DNA of 64,000 nucleotides from Chloroflexota bacterium (GTDB lineage: Bacteria > Chloroflexota > Limnocylindria > P2-11E). Made by a program: the position numbers and the translations under genes. The stretch is from assembly GCA_027310565.1 (NCBI GenBank), contig DAIDAP010000023.1, positions 1 to 64,000 of the forward strand, written 5' to 3'. Under the pieces are notes generated by a model that was given only the letters and a program-made list of their open reading frames with translations, had not been told where the DNA came from and did not search any database. Positions 52,122 to 59,269 of this stretch are shown piece after piece (position 1 is the first letter of the stretch; each line of letters starts with the position of its first letter).

Positions 52122-52896
52122 CCCGGCTGTGCTCGCCGCGCTGGTCCTCGGCGGGTTCGCGCTCGCCCTGCTGGGATGGATCGGCGCGTACCAGGTGCGC
52201 ATGCGCGCGGTCGGCGCAGACCTCGTCGCGGCCGAGGACGCGCTCGACGCGGGCGAGATCGAGCGCGCCCGCGCGCTCGTCGCGCCGCTCCTCGCCCGCC
52301 ACCCGCGTCTCGCGATCGTGCAGGACGTCGCCGGCGACATCCTGTACGCCGGCGGCGACCCGCTCTCCGCGGCGTCGCTGTGGGAGTCGGCCATGAAGAA
52401 GCTCGGCGCCGCCCGCGTCGCGCCGCGCCTCGCCGGGGCGTACGCGGCGCTGAACCGCTCGGGCGACGTGCGCCGCGTGGCCGCGCTCGTGCCCGAGGAC
52501 CGGTACGCGAAGCTCGTCCTCGCGTGGGCGGAGCTCGCGGCGCTCGGCGGCGATCGGCGGCGGGGCGCGGACCTCGCGGCCGCGTGCGACCGGGAGCGCT
52601 CCGAGGATCCGCCGGCCGCGGCGATGACCGACGTGCTCGTCGCGATCGCCGCGGCGCAGCGCCGCGACGCCGGCGCCGTGCGCGACCGTCTCCGGCGGAC
52701 GGAGGGGCGAAGCGTCGAGCTCCCGCCGCACGACCGCGCGTTCCTCGGCTACCTCGGCGGCATCGCGCTGCGCGACCTCGGCGCGCTGGACGACGCGCGC
52801 GAGACGTGGACGATCGCGATGGAGGCTTCGCCCGACTCGATCGGGTCGGCGCTCGCGCGCCGCGAGCGCAGCCATCTGCCGCCGGCCGCGTCCTAG
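52114..52896 (+). CDS. membrane-anchored TPR-like protein
   Basis: About 260 residues. One N-terminal membrane segment (AVLAALVLGGFALALLGWIGAY) and a soluble helical part with TPR-like repeats: ALDAGEIERARALVAPLLARHP, DPLSAASLWESAMKKLG, ALDDARETWTIAMEASP, read in parts. GTG 52114 places the membrane segment at the N-terminus; GTG 52087 is possible. The GTG lies inside the third DnaA box. Function unknown. Its end overlaps the convergent lysR gene by 4 bases. Confidence 0.7.
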   Translation: MDNPAVLAALVLGGFALALLGWIGAYQVRMRAVGADLVAAEDALDAGEIERARALVAPLLARHPRLAIVQDVAGDILYAGGDPLSAASLWESAMKKLGAARVAPRLAGAYAALNRSGDVRRVAALVPEDRYAKLVLAWAELAALGGDRRRGADLAAACDRERSEDPPAAAMTDVLVAIAAAQRRDAGAVRDRLRRTEGRSVELPPHDRAFLGYLGGIALRDLGALDDARETWTIAMEASPDSIGSALARRERSHLPPAAS

Positions 52897-53795
52897 ACCG
52901 CGACCTCGCGCAGCGCCTCGAGGAATCCGGCCACCGCGCCGAGCGGCGCGCCGGCATCGCGCCGGCGGAGGGCAACGATCGGGCGCCGCACCGGGGCGGC
53001 GCCGACGAGCCGCACGGCCCGCAGCGAGCGCCCGCGCAGCTCGGCGGTGAGCGCCATGCGCGGCAGCAGCGCGACGCCCAGACCCTGCTGGACCATCTTC
53101 TTCGCCGCCTCGACGTTGTCGAGCTCCATGAGCGACGCGGGGACGACGCCGGCCTGGCGGAACAGCGAGCTGGTGAGCTCGTGGTACGAGGACGTGCGGT
53201 CGAAGAGGATGAGCCGCTCCGAGGCGAGCTCGCCGATGCGGACCTTGCCGCGTGACGCGAAGGGATGCCGCGCGGCGACGACGAGCAGCATCGCGTCCTC
53301 GAGCACCGGGATGAGCTCGATGTCGTGGTGCCGGATCGGCCGTCCGACGCCGACGTGCGCCTCGCCGGAGAGCACCAGCCCGAGCACCTCCTCGGTGTGG
53401 CCGGTGCGCACACCGAGCCGCACGTTCGGGTGGGTCATGCGGAAGGCCTTCAGGACGGCGGGCAGGAGGTAGGTGCTCACGGCCGGCGCGGCGGCGATGA
53501 CGAGCGAGCCCGCGGCGCCCTCCCGCAGGGCGGCGAGGCTCTGGCGTGCCTCGGCGACGAGCGAGAGCGCGCGCTCCGCGTACGGAAGGTAGGCGCGGCC
53601 GGCGTCCGTGAGGCGCATCCCCCGCGGCGAGCGGACGAAGAGCTCGACCCCCAGGTCGCTCTCCAGGGACTTGAGACGCGCGGTGACCGCCGGCTGCGTG
53701 AGGTAGAGCGCCTCGGCCGCGCGGCTCACGTTCCCGCGTCGAGCGACCTCGAGGAAGCTCTCCAGGTGCCCGAGGAGCATCGGGTCTTCCGGCAT
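52893..53795 (-). CDS. LysR-family transcriptional regulator
   Basis: 300 residues. N-terminal winged helix with FLEVARRGNVSRAAEALYLTQPAVTARLKSLE in parts, and a C-terminal LysR substrate-binding domain (ILFDRTSSYHELTSSLF, MVQQGLGVALLPRMA). ATG 53795 or 53780. It is divergent from the isocitrate-lyase-like operon and probably controls it; the effector would be a small organic acid by analogy. Confidence 0.93.
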   Translation of the reverse strand: MPEDPMLLGHLESFLEVARRGNVSRAAEALYLTQPAVTARLKSLESDLGVELFVRSPRGMRLTDAGRAYLPYAERALSLVAEARQSLAALREGAAGSLVIAAAPAVSTYLLPAVLKAFRMTHPNVRLGVRTGHTEEVLGLVLSGEAHVGVGRPIRHHDIELIPVLEDAMLLVVAARHPFASRGKVRIGELASERLILFDRTSSYHELTSSLFRQAGVVPASLMELDNVEAAKKMVQQGLGVALLPRMALTAELRGRSLRAVRLVGAAPVRRPIVALRRRDAGAPLGAVAGFLEALREVAV

Positions 53796-53800
53796 ATCAA

Positions 53801-53818
53801 TTCAGTTTATAACTCGAA
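53801..53818. promoter_or_regulatory. LysR operator and overlapping promoters
   Basis: TTCAGTTTATAACTCGAA contains the dyad AGTT-TAT-AACT with flanking TTC and GAA, a typical LysR-type half-site arrangement. On the minus strand TAAACT ends 8 bases before the lysR ATG, so the regulator would cover its own promoter. On the plus strand TATAAC could be the -10 of the lyase operon, 85 bases from its first start. Confidence 0.55.
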
Positions 53819-53899
53819 TCAGAGCAATCCATTGGACGAATGGCGGTGCTGGCACGGAGAGTGCGATCTTCACCACCCATCCTCGCGCTGGAGGTGGAC

Positions 53900-54025
53900 A
53901 TGGAGGCTCGCATGACCGAGATCGAGGAGCGCATCGACGAGCAGCGCGAGCGCGCGCAGCTGCTCCGGACGAACCTCGAGTGCGAGTGCCCGGACAGCGC
54001 GTGCACCGTGGAGCACGAGTCATGA
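53900..54025 (+). CDS. 41-residue acidic, Cys-containing protein upstream of the lyase
   Basis: First gene of the LysR-linked operon. GGAGGT stands 4 bases before ATG 53900 and the stop overlaps the lyase start as ATGA. The product is a charged helix (TEIEERIDEQRERAQLLRTN) followed by CECPDSAC, three cysteines that could bind a metal, and a His/Glu end. No family known. A real Shine-Dalgarno and tight coupling favour translation; a role as subunit, metal carrier or leader is open. Confidence 0.65.
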   Translation: MEARMTEIEERIDEQRERAQLLRTNLECECPDSACTVEHES

Positions 54026-55146
54026 AGCTCGCCCCGACGCCCCTGCTGCCCCAGGGCTACGCCGTCCCGGCCTCGCGCTGGGACGATCCGGCGGCCCGGC
54101 TGCGCCGGCTCCTCGACCGCGAGCCCTTCGTGTTCGCGCCGGGCGTCTACGATCCGCACGGCGCGGAGCTGGCGATGTACTTCGGCTTCCCGGCCGTCTA
54201 CTTCAGCGGCTACTCCTTCGCGATCGGCCACCTGGGCACGACCGACATGGACCTCTACACCGGCAGCGAGATCGCCGACGCGGCACGGCGCACCGTGTCG
54301 GCGATGCGGAAGTTCCAGCTCACGATGGCGCTCGGCGATCCCGAGAAGGGCGTCGCGCCCAAGCACCTCGAGATCCCGCCGGTCCTCGTCGACATGGACG
54401 CGGGCTACGGGAACCTGTTCAACGTCCAGCGCGCGACCGAGGCGTACGTGAGCGCGGGCGTCGCGGCGGCGCACCTGGAGGACCAGGTCACGCCGAAGCG
54501 CTGCGGCCACATCGCGGGCAAGGCCCTCATCGGTGCGGAGGAGATGGTCGGCAAGCTGCGCATGGCGCGCGCGGTCGCCGACGACCTCGGCCGGACGGAC
54601 TTCGTCATCGTCGCGCGGACCGACGGCGTCTCCGCGGTCGACGCGCCGGAGGCGGCGCGCGGCCTCGACCTCGCGATCGAGCGCGCGCTGCGCTACCTCG
54701 ACTCGGGCGTCCCGGACCTGGTCTGGTGCGAGTTCCCGACGAGCGACCGCGGCCCCACCGAGCGCTTCGCGACGGAGGTGCGCCGGCGGTTCCCGGAGGC
54801 GCGCTTCGCCTTCAACTGGTCGTCGTCGTTCAAGTGGTTCAACGATCCGTCGCCGATCACCTTCGCCGAGCTCGGCGAGCTCGGGTACCGCTTCGTCTTC
54901 ATCACGCTCGCGGCGCAGCACGCGATGAGCTACGAGTTCAGCAAGCTGCTCCAGGGCCTCCGCGCCGAGGAGCAGGACGCGTACGTGGCGCTCCAGCGCA
55001 GGGAGTGGCAGGTCGGCGACGACATCCCGACCCGCAGCCACCACCTCTTCACCGGCGTCCCGTACCACCAGGCCATGGGCGCGGTCATGGGCGCGTCGCG
55101 GCTCGGCGCGCGGTACGACGAGAAGCTCGGGGAGAAGGCCGTATGA
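54022..55146 (+). CDS. isocitrate lyase/PEP mutase superfamily enzyme
   Basis: 374 residues, TIM barrel that cleaves or forms C-C bonds next to carboxylates. The active-site loop KRCGH at 159-163 (Cys161) matches KKCGH of isocitrate lyases, and not the KxCGH-less PEP mutases. Metal and substrate blocks are PVLVDMDAGYGN, AHLEDQ and VIVARTDG. It is shorter than classical isocitrate lyases (about 430), lacking part of the inserted helical domain. No malate synthase is adjacent. Substrate could be isocitrate, methylisocitrate or a relative. Confidence 0.85.
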   Translation: MKLAPTPLLPQGYAVPASRWDDPAARLRRLLDREPFVFAPGVYDPHGAELAMYFGFPAVYFSGYSFAIGHLGTTDMDLYTGSEIADAARRTVSAMRKFQLTMALGDPEKGVAPKHLEIPPVLVDMDAGYGNLFNVQRATEAYVSAGVAAAHLEDQVTPKRCGHIAGKALIGAEEMVGKLRMARAVADDLGRTDFVIVARTDGVSAVDAPEAARGLDLAIERALRYLDSGVPDLVWCEFPTSDRGPTERFATEVRRRFPEARFAFNWSSSFKWFNDPSPITFAELGELGYRFVFITLAAQHAMSYEFSKLLQGLRAEEQDAYVALQRREWQVGDDIPTRSHHLFTGVPYHQAMGAVMGASRLGARYDEKLGEKAV

Positions 55147-55256
55147 GCGAGATCGACACGACGCCGGACGAGCGGGCCGAGGCGGCCGAGCGGCGGGAGA
55201 CCTGGCTCGCGGAGCAGGCCCGCCTGCTCACGCTCGAGGACGGCTTCGACGGCTGA
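55143..55256 (+). CDS. 37-residue acidic protein downstream of the lyase
   Basis: ATG 55143 overlaps the lyase stop as ATGA. The product is one predicted charged helix (DERAEAAERRETWLAEQARLL) with an acidic end. No family recognised. Its stop abuts the stop of the convergent 104-residue gene. Paired with the 41-residue protein on the other side, it suggests that the lyase is expressed with two very small partners. Confidence 0.58.
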   Translation: MSEIDTTPDERAEAAERRETWLAEQARLLTLEDGFDG

Positions 55257-55571
55257 TCACGTGCCCGAGCCCGGCGGCTCCTCGTACTCCTCGTCGCCCC
55301 AGCCATCCGCGCTCTGGAGGTCGTCGGCGTAGCGCTCCGGCTCGAGGCCGAGCTGGTCGATGACCTCGACCAGGCCGTCGCGCTGCTCGGGCGGCGTGGT
55401 GCGGATCCAGCCGCGCATGACGTCGTCGGCCTCGACCTCGCTCGCGCCGCGGTCCTGCGCGGCCTGCTCCGCCTCGTCCCGCGCGGCGGCGGACGCGAGC
55501 TCGCGCAGCGTCTCGGGGACCATGCGCGCGAGGGCCGCGAGCAGGCTGTCGGCGGCGGCGGACCATTCCAT
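55257..55571 (-). CDS. 104-residue protein with PCP_red-like motif
   Basis: Acidic protein. The segment ARMVPETLRELASAAARDEAEQ followed by ASEVEADDVMRGW, read in parts, resembles the small PCP_red domain found at the end of light-independent protochlorophyllide reductase B and in free-standing proteins. The rest (GLEPERYADDLQSADGWGDEEYEEP) is acidic and probably disordered. No photosynthesis gene is nearby. ATG 55571, divergent from the DUF4160 gene. Confidence 0.6.
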   Translation of the reverse strand: MEWSAAADSLLAALARMVPETLRELASAAARDEAEQAAQDRGASEVEADDVMRGWIRTTPPEQRDGLVEVIDQLGLEPERYADDLQSADGWGDEEYEEPPGSGT

Positions 55572-55618
55572 CGGGACCAGCAGCGTATCGCGTCAAGCGC
55601 CTGCCGTTCACCGAGCGG

Positions 55619-55858
55619 GTGCCGGTCCTCCTGCGCGCGCGCGGCTACGAGTTCTTCCTCCGCTCGTCCGATGGGGGCGAGCCGCCGCACGTGCACGTCC
55701 ACGGCAACGGCGGCCGCGCCAAGCTGTGGCTGGTGCCGGCGGCGCGTGTCGCGAGGCGACGTGGCTACAGTAGGAGGCAGTGTGAGGAGATCGCGCGCAT
55801 CACGGATGCCCACCGCGACGAATGGCTCGCGGCGTGGACGCGGTTCTTCGAGCGGTAG
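55619..55858 (+). CDS. DUF4160 protein (toxin-antitoxin-like pair)
   Basis: 79 residues. VLLRARGYEFFLRSSDGGEPPHVHVHG is, in parts, the DUF4160 signature: a strand, then EPPHxHV. The C-terminal helix REIARITDAHR-like EEIARITDAHRDEWLAAW completes the family. GTG 55619 is the start; an in-frame CTG lies 18 bases upstream. DUF4160 and DUF2442 genes are usually adjacent and are thought to form a toxin-antitoxin module; here they are 19 bases apart. Confidence 0.82.
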   Translation: MPVLLRARGYEFFLRSSDGGEPPHVHVHGNGGRAKLWLVPAARVARRRGYSRRQCEEIARITDAHRDEWLAAWTRFFER

Positions 55859-55877
55859 GAAGCGGCTCGCCCTCGCG

Positions 55878-56168
55878 GTGGCGGTCCGCTGCGACGACGA
55901 GCGCGTCCGGGTCACGTTGAGCGACGGACGGGTCGTCACCGCTCCGTTGACCTCCCGACTGCGCGCCGCGACGCCGGCGGCGCGCCGGAGCTGCCGCGTC
56001 ACGGACTTCGGGACGGGCCTGCGCTGGGACGACGCCGACGAGGACATCGGCGTGAACTACGTCCTCGGCGTGCCCGAGGACGAGCTCGAGGAGTTCGCGG
56101 GCTTCGTCGACGACGCTCCGCCGCCGTCTACCCGATCGCGTCGATCCCCGTCGCGTAGCGCCCGATGA
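55878..56168 (+). CDS. DUF2442 protein, partner of the DUF4160 gene
   Basis: About 96 residues. The domain begins VAVRCDDERVRVTLSDGRVVTAPL and ends near the acidic DEDIGVNYVLGVPEDELEEF, the usual DUF2442 layout. GTG 55878. The last 20 residues (PPPSTRSRRSPSRSAR) are encoded antisense to the end of the acyl-CoA dehydrogenase gene and may be a read-through extension. Confidence 0.75.
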   Translation: MAVRCDDERVRVTLSDGRVVTAPLTSRLRAATPAARRSCRVTDFGTGLRWDDADEDIGVNYVLGVPEDELEEFAGFVDDAPPPSTRSRRSPSRSAR

Positions 56169-57282
56169 TGAGCTTCTGGATCTGCGTCGTGCCCTCGTAG
56201 AGGCGGTTCACCCGCGCGTCGCGCCAGAGGCGCTCCACCGGGAACTCGTCGCTGAAGCCGTAGCCGCCGTGGATCTGGATCGCGCTGTCGGTGGCGCGCT
56301 GCGCGATCTCGCCGGCGTAGAGCTTGGCGATGCTCGTCTCGCGCGTGCTCGGGACTCCCTTGTTCTTCAGGTGCCCGGCGCGCCAGACCAGGAGCCGCGC
56401 GGCCTCGGTCTCGACGACCATGTCCGCGATGAGCTCCTGCACGAGCTGGTGCGCGGCGATCGGCTTGCCGAACGTCTTGCGCTGCGTCGCGTACCCGACC
56501 GACGCGTCGATCGCCGCCTGCGCCTGGCCGACCGCGCCGGCGGCGACGGAGTAGCGGCCGGAGTCGAGCGCGCTCATCGCGATCGTGAAGCCCTGGCCCA
56601 CCTCGCCGAGACGCATGGCGTCGGGGACGCGCACGTCGTCGAGGATGAGCTCGCTCGAATCCGACGAGCGCAGCCCGAGCTTGCCGTGCAGACCCCGGCT
56701 GCCGTACGGGCTCCGCTCGCGGTCGAGCAGGAACGCGGTGATGCCCTTGTGGCCCTTGCTCGGGTCGGCGTTGGCGAAGACGAGCGCGAGCTTCGACACC
56801 GAGCCGTTGCTGATCCACATCTTGCGGCCGCTCACGATCCAGTCCGTCCCATCGCGCCTCGCCGTCGCCTGGAGCTTCGCCGCGTCGCTGCCGACGGCGG
56901 GCTCGGTGAGGCCGAAGCAGCCGATGATCTCGCCGCGGCAGAGCCGCGGGAGCCAGGCCCGCTTCTGCTCCTCGGTGCCCCACCTCAGGATGGTGAGCTC
57001 GACGAGCGAGATCTGGACCGACAGGGTCGTGCGCACCGACGAGTCGGCGCGCCCGATCTCCTCGGTGATGATCGCGTGGCCGATGTAGTCGACACCCATG
57101 CCCCCGTACGTCTCGGGCACCGGGCCGCCCAGGAACCCGATCGGCGCCATCTTCGCGAGGACGTCGTGCGGGAAGATCTCGCCGCGGTCGCGCTCGCGGG
57201 CGCCGGGCGCGATCTCGCGGTCGGCGAACGCGTGCGCGAGGCGGCGGATCTCCTCCTGCTCGGGGCTGAGGTCGAAGTCCAT
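56128..57282 (-). CDS. acyl-CoA dehydrogenase (second copy)
   Basis: 384 residues, FAD flavoprotein. GLTEPAVGSDAAKLQATA, catalytic Glu363 in RLYEGTTQIQ, and IHGGYGFSDEFPVERLWRDAR. The sequence around GADSSVRTTLSVQ recalls glutaryl-CoA or short/branched-chain dehydrogenases, but specificity is uncertain. It is clearly diverged from the copy at 50873, so this is not a recent duplication. ATG 57282. The huge open frame running antisense through the next three genes is not coding. Confidence 0.93.
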   Translation of the reverse strand: MDFDLSPEQEEIRRLAHAFADREIAPGARERDRGEIFPHDVLAKMAPIGFLGGPVPETYGGMGVDYIGHAIITEEIGRADSSVRTTLSVQISLVELTILRWGTEEQKRAWLPRLCRGEIIGCFGLTEPAVGSDAAKLQATARRDGTDWIVSGRKMWISNGSVSKLALVFANADPSKGHKGITAFLLDRERSPYGSRGLHGKLGLRSSDSSELILDDVRVPDAMRLGEVGQGFTIAMSALDSGRYSVAAGAVGQAQAAIDASVGYATQRKTFGKPIAAHQLVQELIADMVVETEAARLLVWRAGHLKNKGVPSTRETSIAKLYAGEIAQRATDSAIQIHGGYGFSDEFPVERLWRDARVNRLYEGTTQIQKLIIGRYATGIDAIG

Positions 57283-57291
57283 CGGCTCCCG

Positions 57292-57297
57292 AGCGTA
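57292..57297 (-). promoter_or_regulatory. -10-like TACGCT before the second acyl-CoA dehydrogenase
   Basis: On the minus strand TACGCT ends 9 bases before ATG 57282. It is the third exact TACGCT at such a spacing in the window. Confidence 0.42.
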
Positions 57298-57311
57298 CCA
57301 ATCCGGGCGTG

Positions 57312-58274
57312 TCAGGGCCGCGTCAGCGCCCGCCCGATCGACTCGGCGGTCGCGTTCCCGCCGCTCACCCAGCAGACCACGCGCTTCCCGGCGAGCGACG
57401 TGCCCAGGCTCCGCGCCGCCGCGACGGCCGCCGCCCCGGCGCCCTCGGCGACGACGTGGCCCTCGACGAGCAGCAGCCGCATCGCCGCGTAGAGCTCGTC
57501 GTCGGAGACGAGCACGAAGTCGTCGAGCAGCCGCTGGAGCATGGCCTGGGGCAGCGCGAACGAGGAGCGCGTCGCGAGGCCCTCGGCGAAGGTGGCGATC
57601 CGCTCGGTCGTGCGCGGCGCGCGCTCGCGCCAGGTGCGGTACGCCGCGGGGGCGCCCTCGGACTGCACGCCGATGACCCGGATGCGCGGGTCCAGCGTCT
57701 TCGCCACCAGGCACGCGCCGGACGCTCCGCTGCCGCCGCCGACCGGGACGATGAGCACCTCCGCCGTCGGCAGCTCCATGAGCACCTCGAGGGCCGCGGT
57801 CGCGACGCCGGCGATGAGGTGGGGCTCGTTCCCCGAGTGGACGTAACGCACGCCCTCCGCCGCGGCGCGCCGCTCGCACTCCTCGCGCGCCTCGTCGTAG
57901 TCGGTGCCGTGCTCGACGACCGTCGCGCCGCTCGCACGTATCGCCGCGACCTTGAGCGGGTTCGCGCCGCGCGGCACGAAGATCGTCACGGGCACGCCGA
58001 AGACCTTGCCCGCGTACGCGAGGGACTGGCCGTGGTTGCCGGTGGAGGCCGCGTACACGCCGGCGCGCGCGGTCGGATCGCGGCCCACGAGGTTGAGCCC
58101 GCCGCGCACCTTGAACGCACCGGTCGGCAGCATCGATTCGCACTTGAGCCACGCGTCGACGCCGATCGCCTCGTTCAGCGCGTCCCGCCGGACGAGCGGC
58201 GTCGGCCGCAGGTGGGGCTCGAGGAACCGGCGCGCCGCGAGGACGTCGGCGAAGGTGGGCGGCGGCTGGCTCAC
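57312..58274 (-). CDS. PLP-dependent threonine/serine dehydratase-like enzyme
   Basis: 320 residues, fold type II. The PLP lysine is Lys55 in PTGAFKVRGG; the phosphate loop GGGSGASGA and the STGNHGQSLA block are present. No C-terminal ACT-like regulatory domain, so it resembles catabolic dehydratases or serine racemases. GTG 58274, 9 bases after dapF on the same strand. The neighbours dapF and lysA suggest a role in D-/L-amino acid chemistry, which remains an inference. Confidence 0.9.
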   Translation of the reverse strand: MSQPPPTFADVLAARRFLEPHLRPTPLVRRDALNEAIGVDAWLKCESMLPTGAFKVRGGLNLVGRDPTARAGVYAASTGNHGQSLAYAGKVFGVPVTIFVPRGANPLKVAAIRASGATVVEHGTDYDEAREECERRAAAEGVRYVHSGNEPHLIAGVATAALEVLMELPTAEVLIVPVGGGSGASGACLVAKTLDPRIRVIGVQSEGAPAAYRTWRERAPRTTERIATFAEGLATRSSFALPQAMLQRLLDDFVLVSDDELYAAMRLLLVEGHVVAEGAGAAAVAAARSLGTSLAGKRVVCWVSGGNATAESIGRALTRP

Positions 58275-58283
58275 GACCGCAGA

Positions 58284-59123
58284 CTATCGCGTCGCTTCGT
58301 CGATCCGGCGCAGCAGGTCCGGGCTGAGGTCGCCGCTCGCGATCTCCTCGACCGGTCCGCGCAGGCGCATCGCGTAGGCGTCGCCGACCGTCACCCGCAG
58401 CGCGCCGCCCGGCTGCTCGACGCTCACCTCGCGGTCGACGAGCCCGGCGCGGTGGCACGCCGCGGCGGCGGCGCACGAGGACGTGCCCGACGCGAGGGTG
58501 TGGCCGGCGCCGCGCTCCCAGATCTCGATACGCACGCGGTCGCGCGCCAGCACCTGTGCGAGCTGCACGTTGGTCCGCGCGGGGAACGCCGGGTGGCGCT
58601 CGATCCTCGGCCCCAGGTCGCGCACGTCGGCGGCGGCGAGATCGGGCACGACGACGACGCAGTGCGGATTGCCGAGCGACAGCGACGTGACGGCGATGCG
58701 CCTCCCGTCGACGTCGATCCCGTCGAGCGGGTCGAAGCGCACCGTGCCCATGTCCGCGGTCACCTCGCGCACGCGACCCCCGTCCAGCCCGAGCCGCACG
58801 GCGACGCGCCCGCCCGGCGTGTCGATCGTGAACGAATCCGCCGGCGTGTAGCCGTGCTCGCGCAGGAACTTCGCGAAGATGCGGATGCCGTTGCCGCTCT
58901 TCTCGGCCTCGCTGCCGTCGGGGTTGAGGATGCGAACCGCGAAGTCGGCCCCACGCGGCTCGTCGACCAGGAGGATGCCGTCCGCGCCGACCCCGCGGTG
59001 CCGGTCGCAGATGAGGCGGGCCGCCGCGCTCGTCACGGCGAACGGGACGCGCCGCGGGTCGATGACGAGGTAGTCGTTCCCGAGGCCGTGTGACCTCACG
59101 AAGTGCGGCACCCGGCCAATCAT
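58284..59123 (-). CDS. dapF: diaminopimelate epimerase-like protein with Cys-to-Ser active site
   Basis: 279 residues with the two-lobed DapF fold: FVRSHGLGNDYLVID, GILLVDEP, SLGNPHCVVVV and VQLAQVLARDRVRIEIWERGAG in parts. The two catalytic cysteines are expected in CGNGxR and ACGTGxC. Here they read KSGNGIR (Ser76) and ASGTSSC (Ser212); a cysteine remains three residues after the second. The rest of the pocket looks conserved. It may be a DapF variant using another base, a different racemase, or inactive. Divergent from lysA by way of a short relic. Confidence 0.82.
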   Translation of the reverse strand: MIGRVPHFVRSHGLGNDYLVIDPRRVPFAVTSAAARLICDRHRGVGADGILLVDEPRGADFAVRILNPDGSEAEKSGNGIRIFAKFLREHGYTPADSFTIDTPGGRVAVRLGLDGGRVREVTADMGTVRFDPLDGIDVDGRRIAVTSLSLGNPHCVVVVPDLAAADVRDLGPRIERHPAFPARTNVQLAQVLARDRVRIEIWERGAGHTLASGTSSCAAAAACHRAGLVDREVSVEQPGGALRVTVGDAYAMRLRGPVEEIASGDLSPDLLRRIDEATR

Positions 59124-59134
59124 CGCCGCTCGAC

Positions 59135-59269
59135 GTGCTCCTCGTCGCCCTGGGTCTCGGGCTGACCTCGTTCAGCGGGCCGATCGCGTACCTCGGCTTC
59201 GCGATCGCGAAGTCGCCGCCTTGGATCGTGGTGCTCGGCACGGCCGTCATAGCATCGCTCGTGCGATGA
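59135..59269 (+). pseudogene. 44-residue ChrA relic coupled to lysA
   Basis: The frame from GTG 59135 reads LLVALGLGLTSFSGPIAYLGF, the N-terminal signature of chromate transporters, and passes directly into AKSPPWIVVLGTAVIA, like their C-terminal helix. The two ends of a ChrA protein of roughly 400 residues appear fused in frame. The stop overlaps the lysA ATG as ATGA. It could be a pseudogene or a small hairpin membrane peptide that is still translated. Confidence 0.55.
59250..59255 (+). promoter_or_regulatory. -10-like TAGCAT before lysA
   Basis: TAGCAT ends 10 bases before ATG 59266 and lies inside the ChrA relic. No Shine-Dalgarno is seen, so lysA could start on a leaderless transcript. 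Confidence 0.38.
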
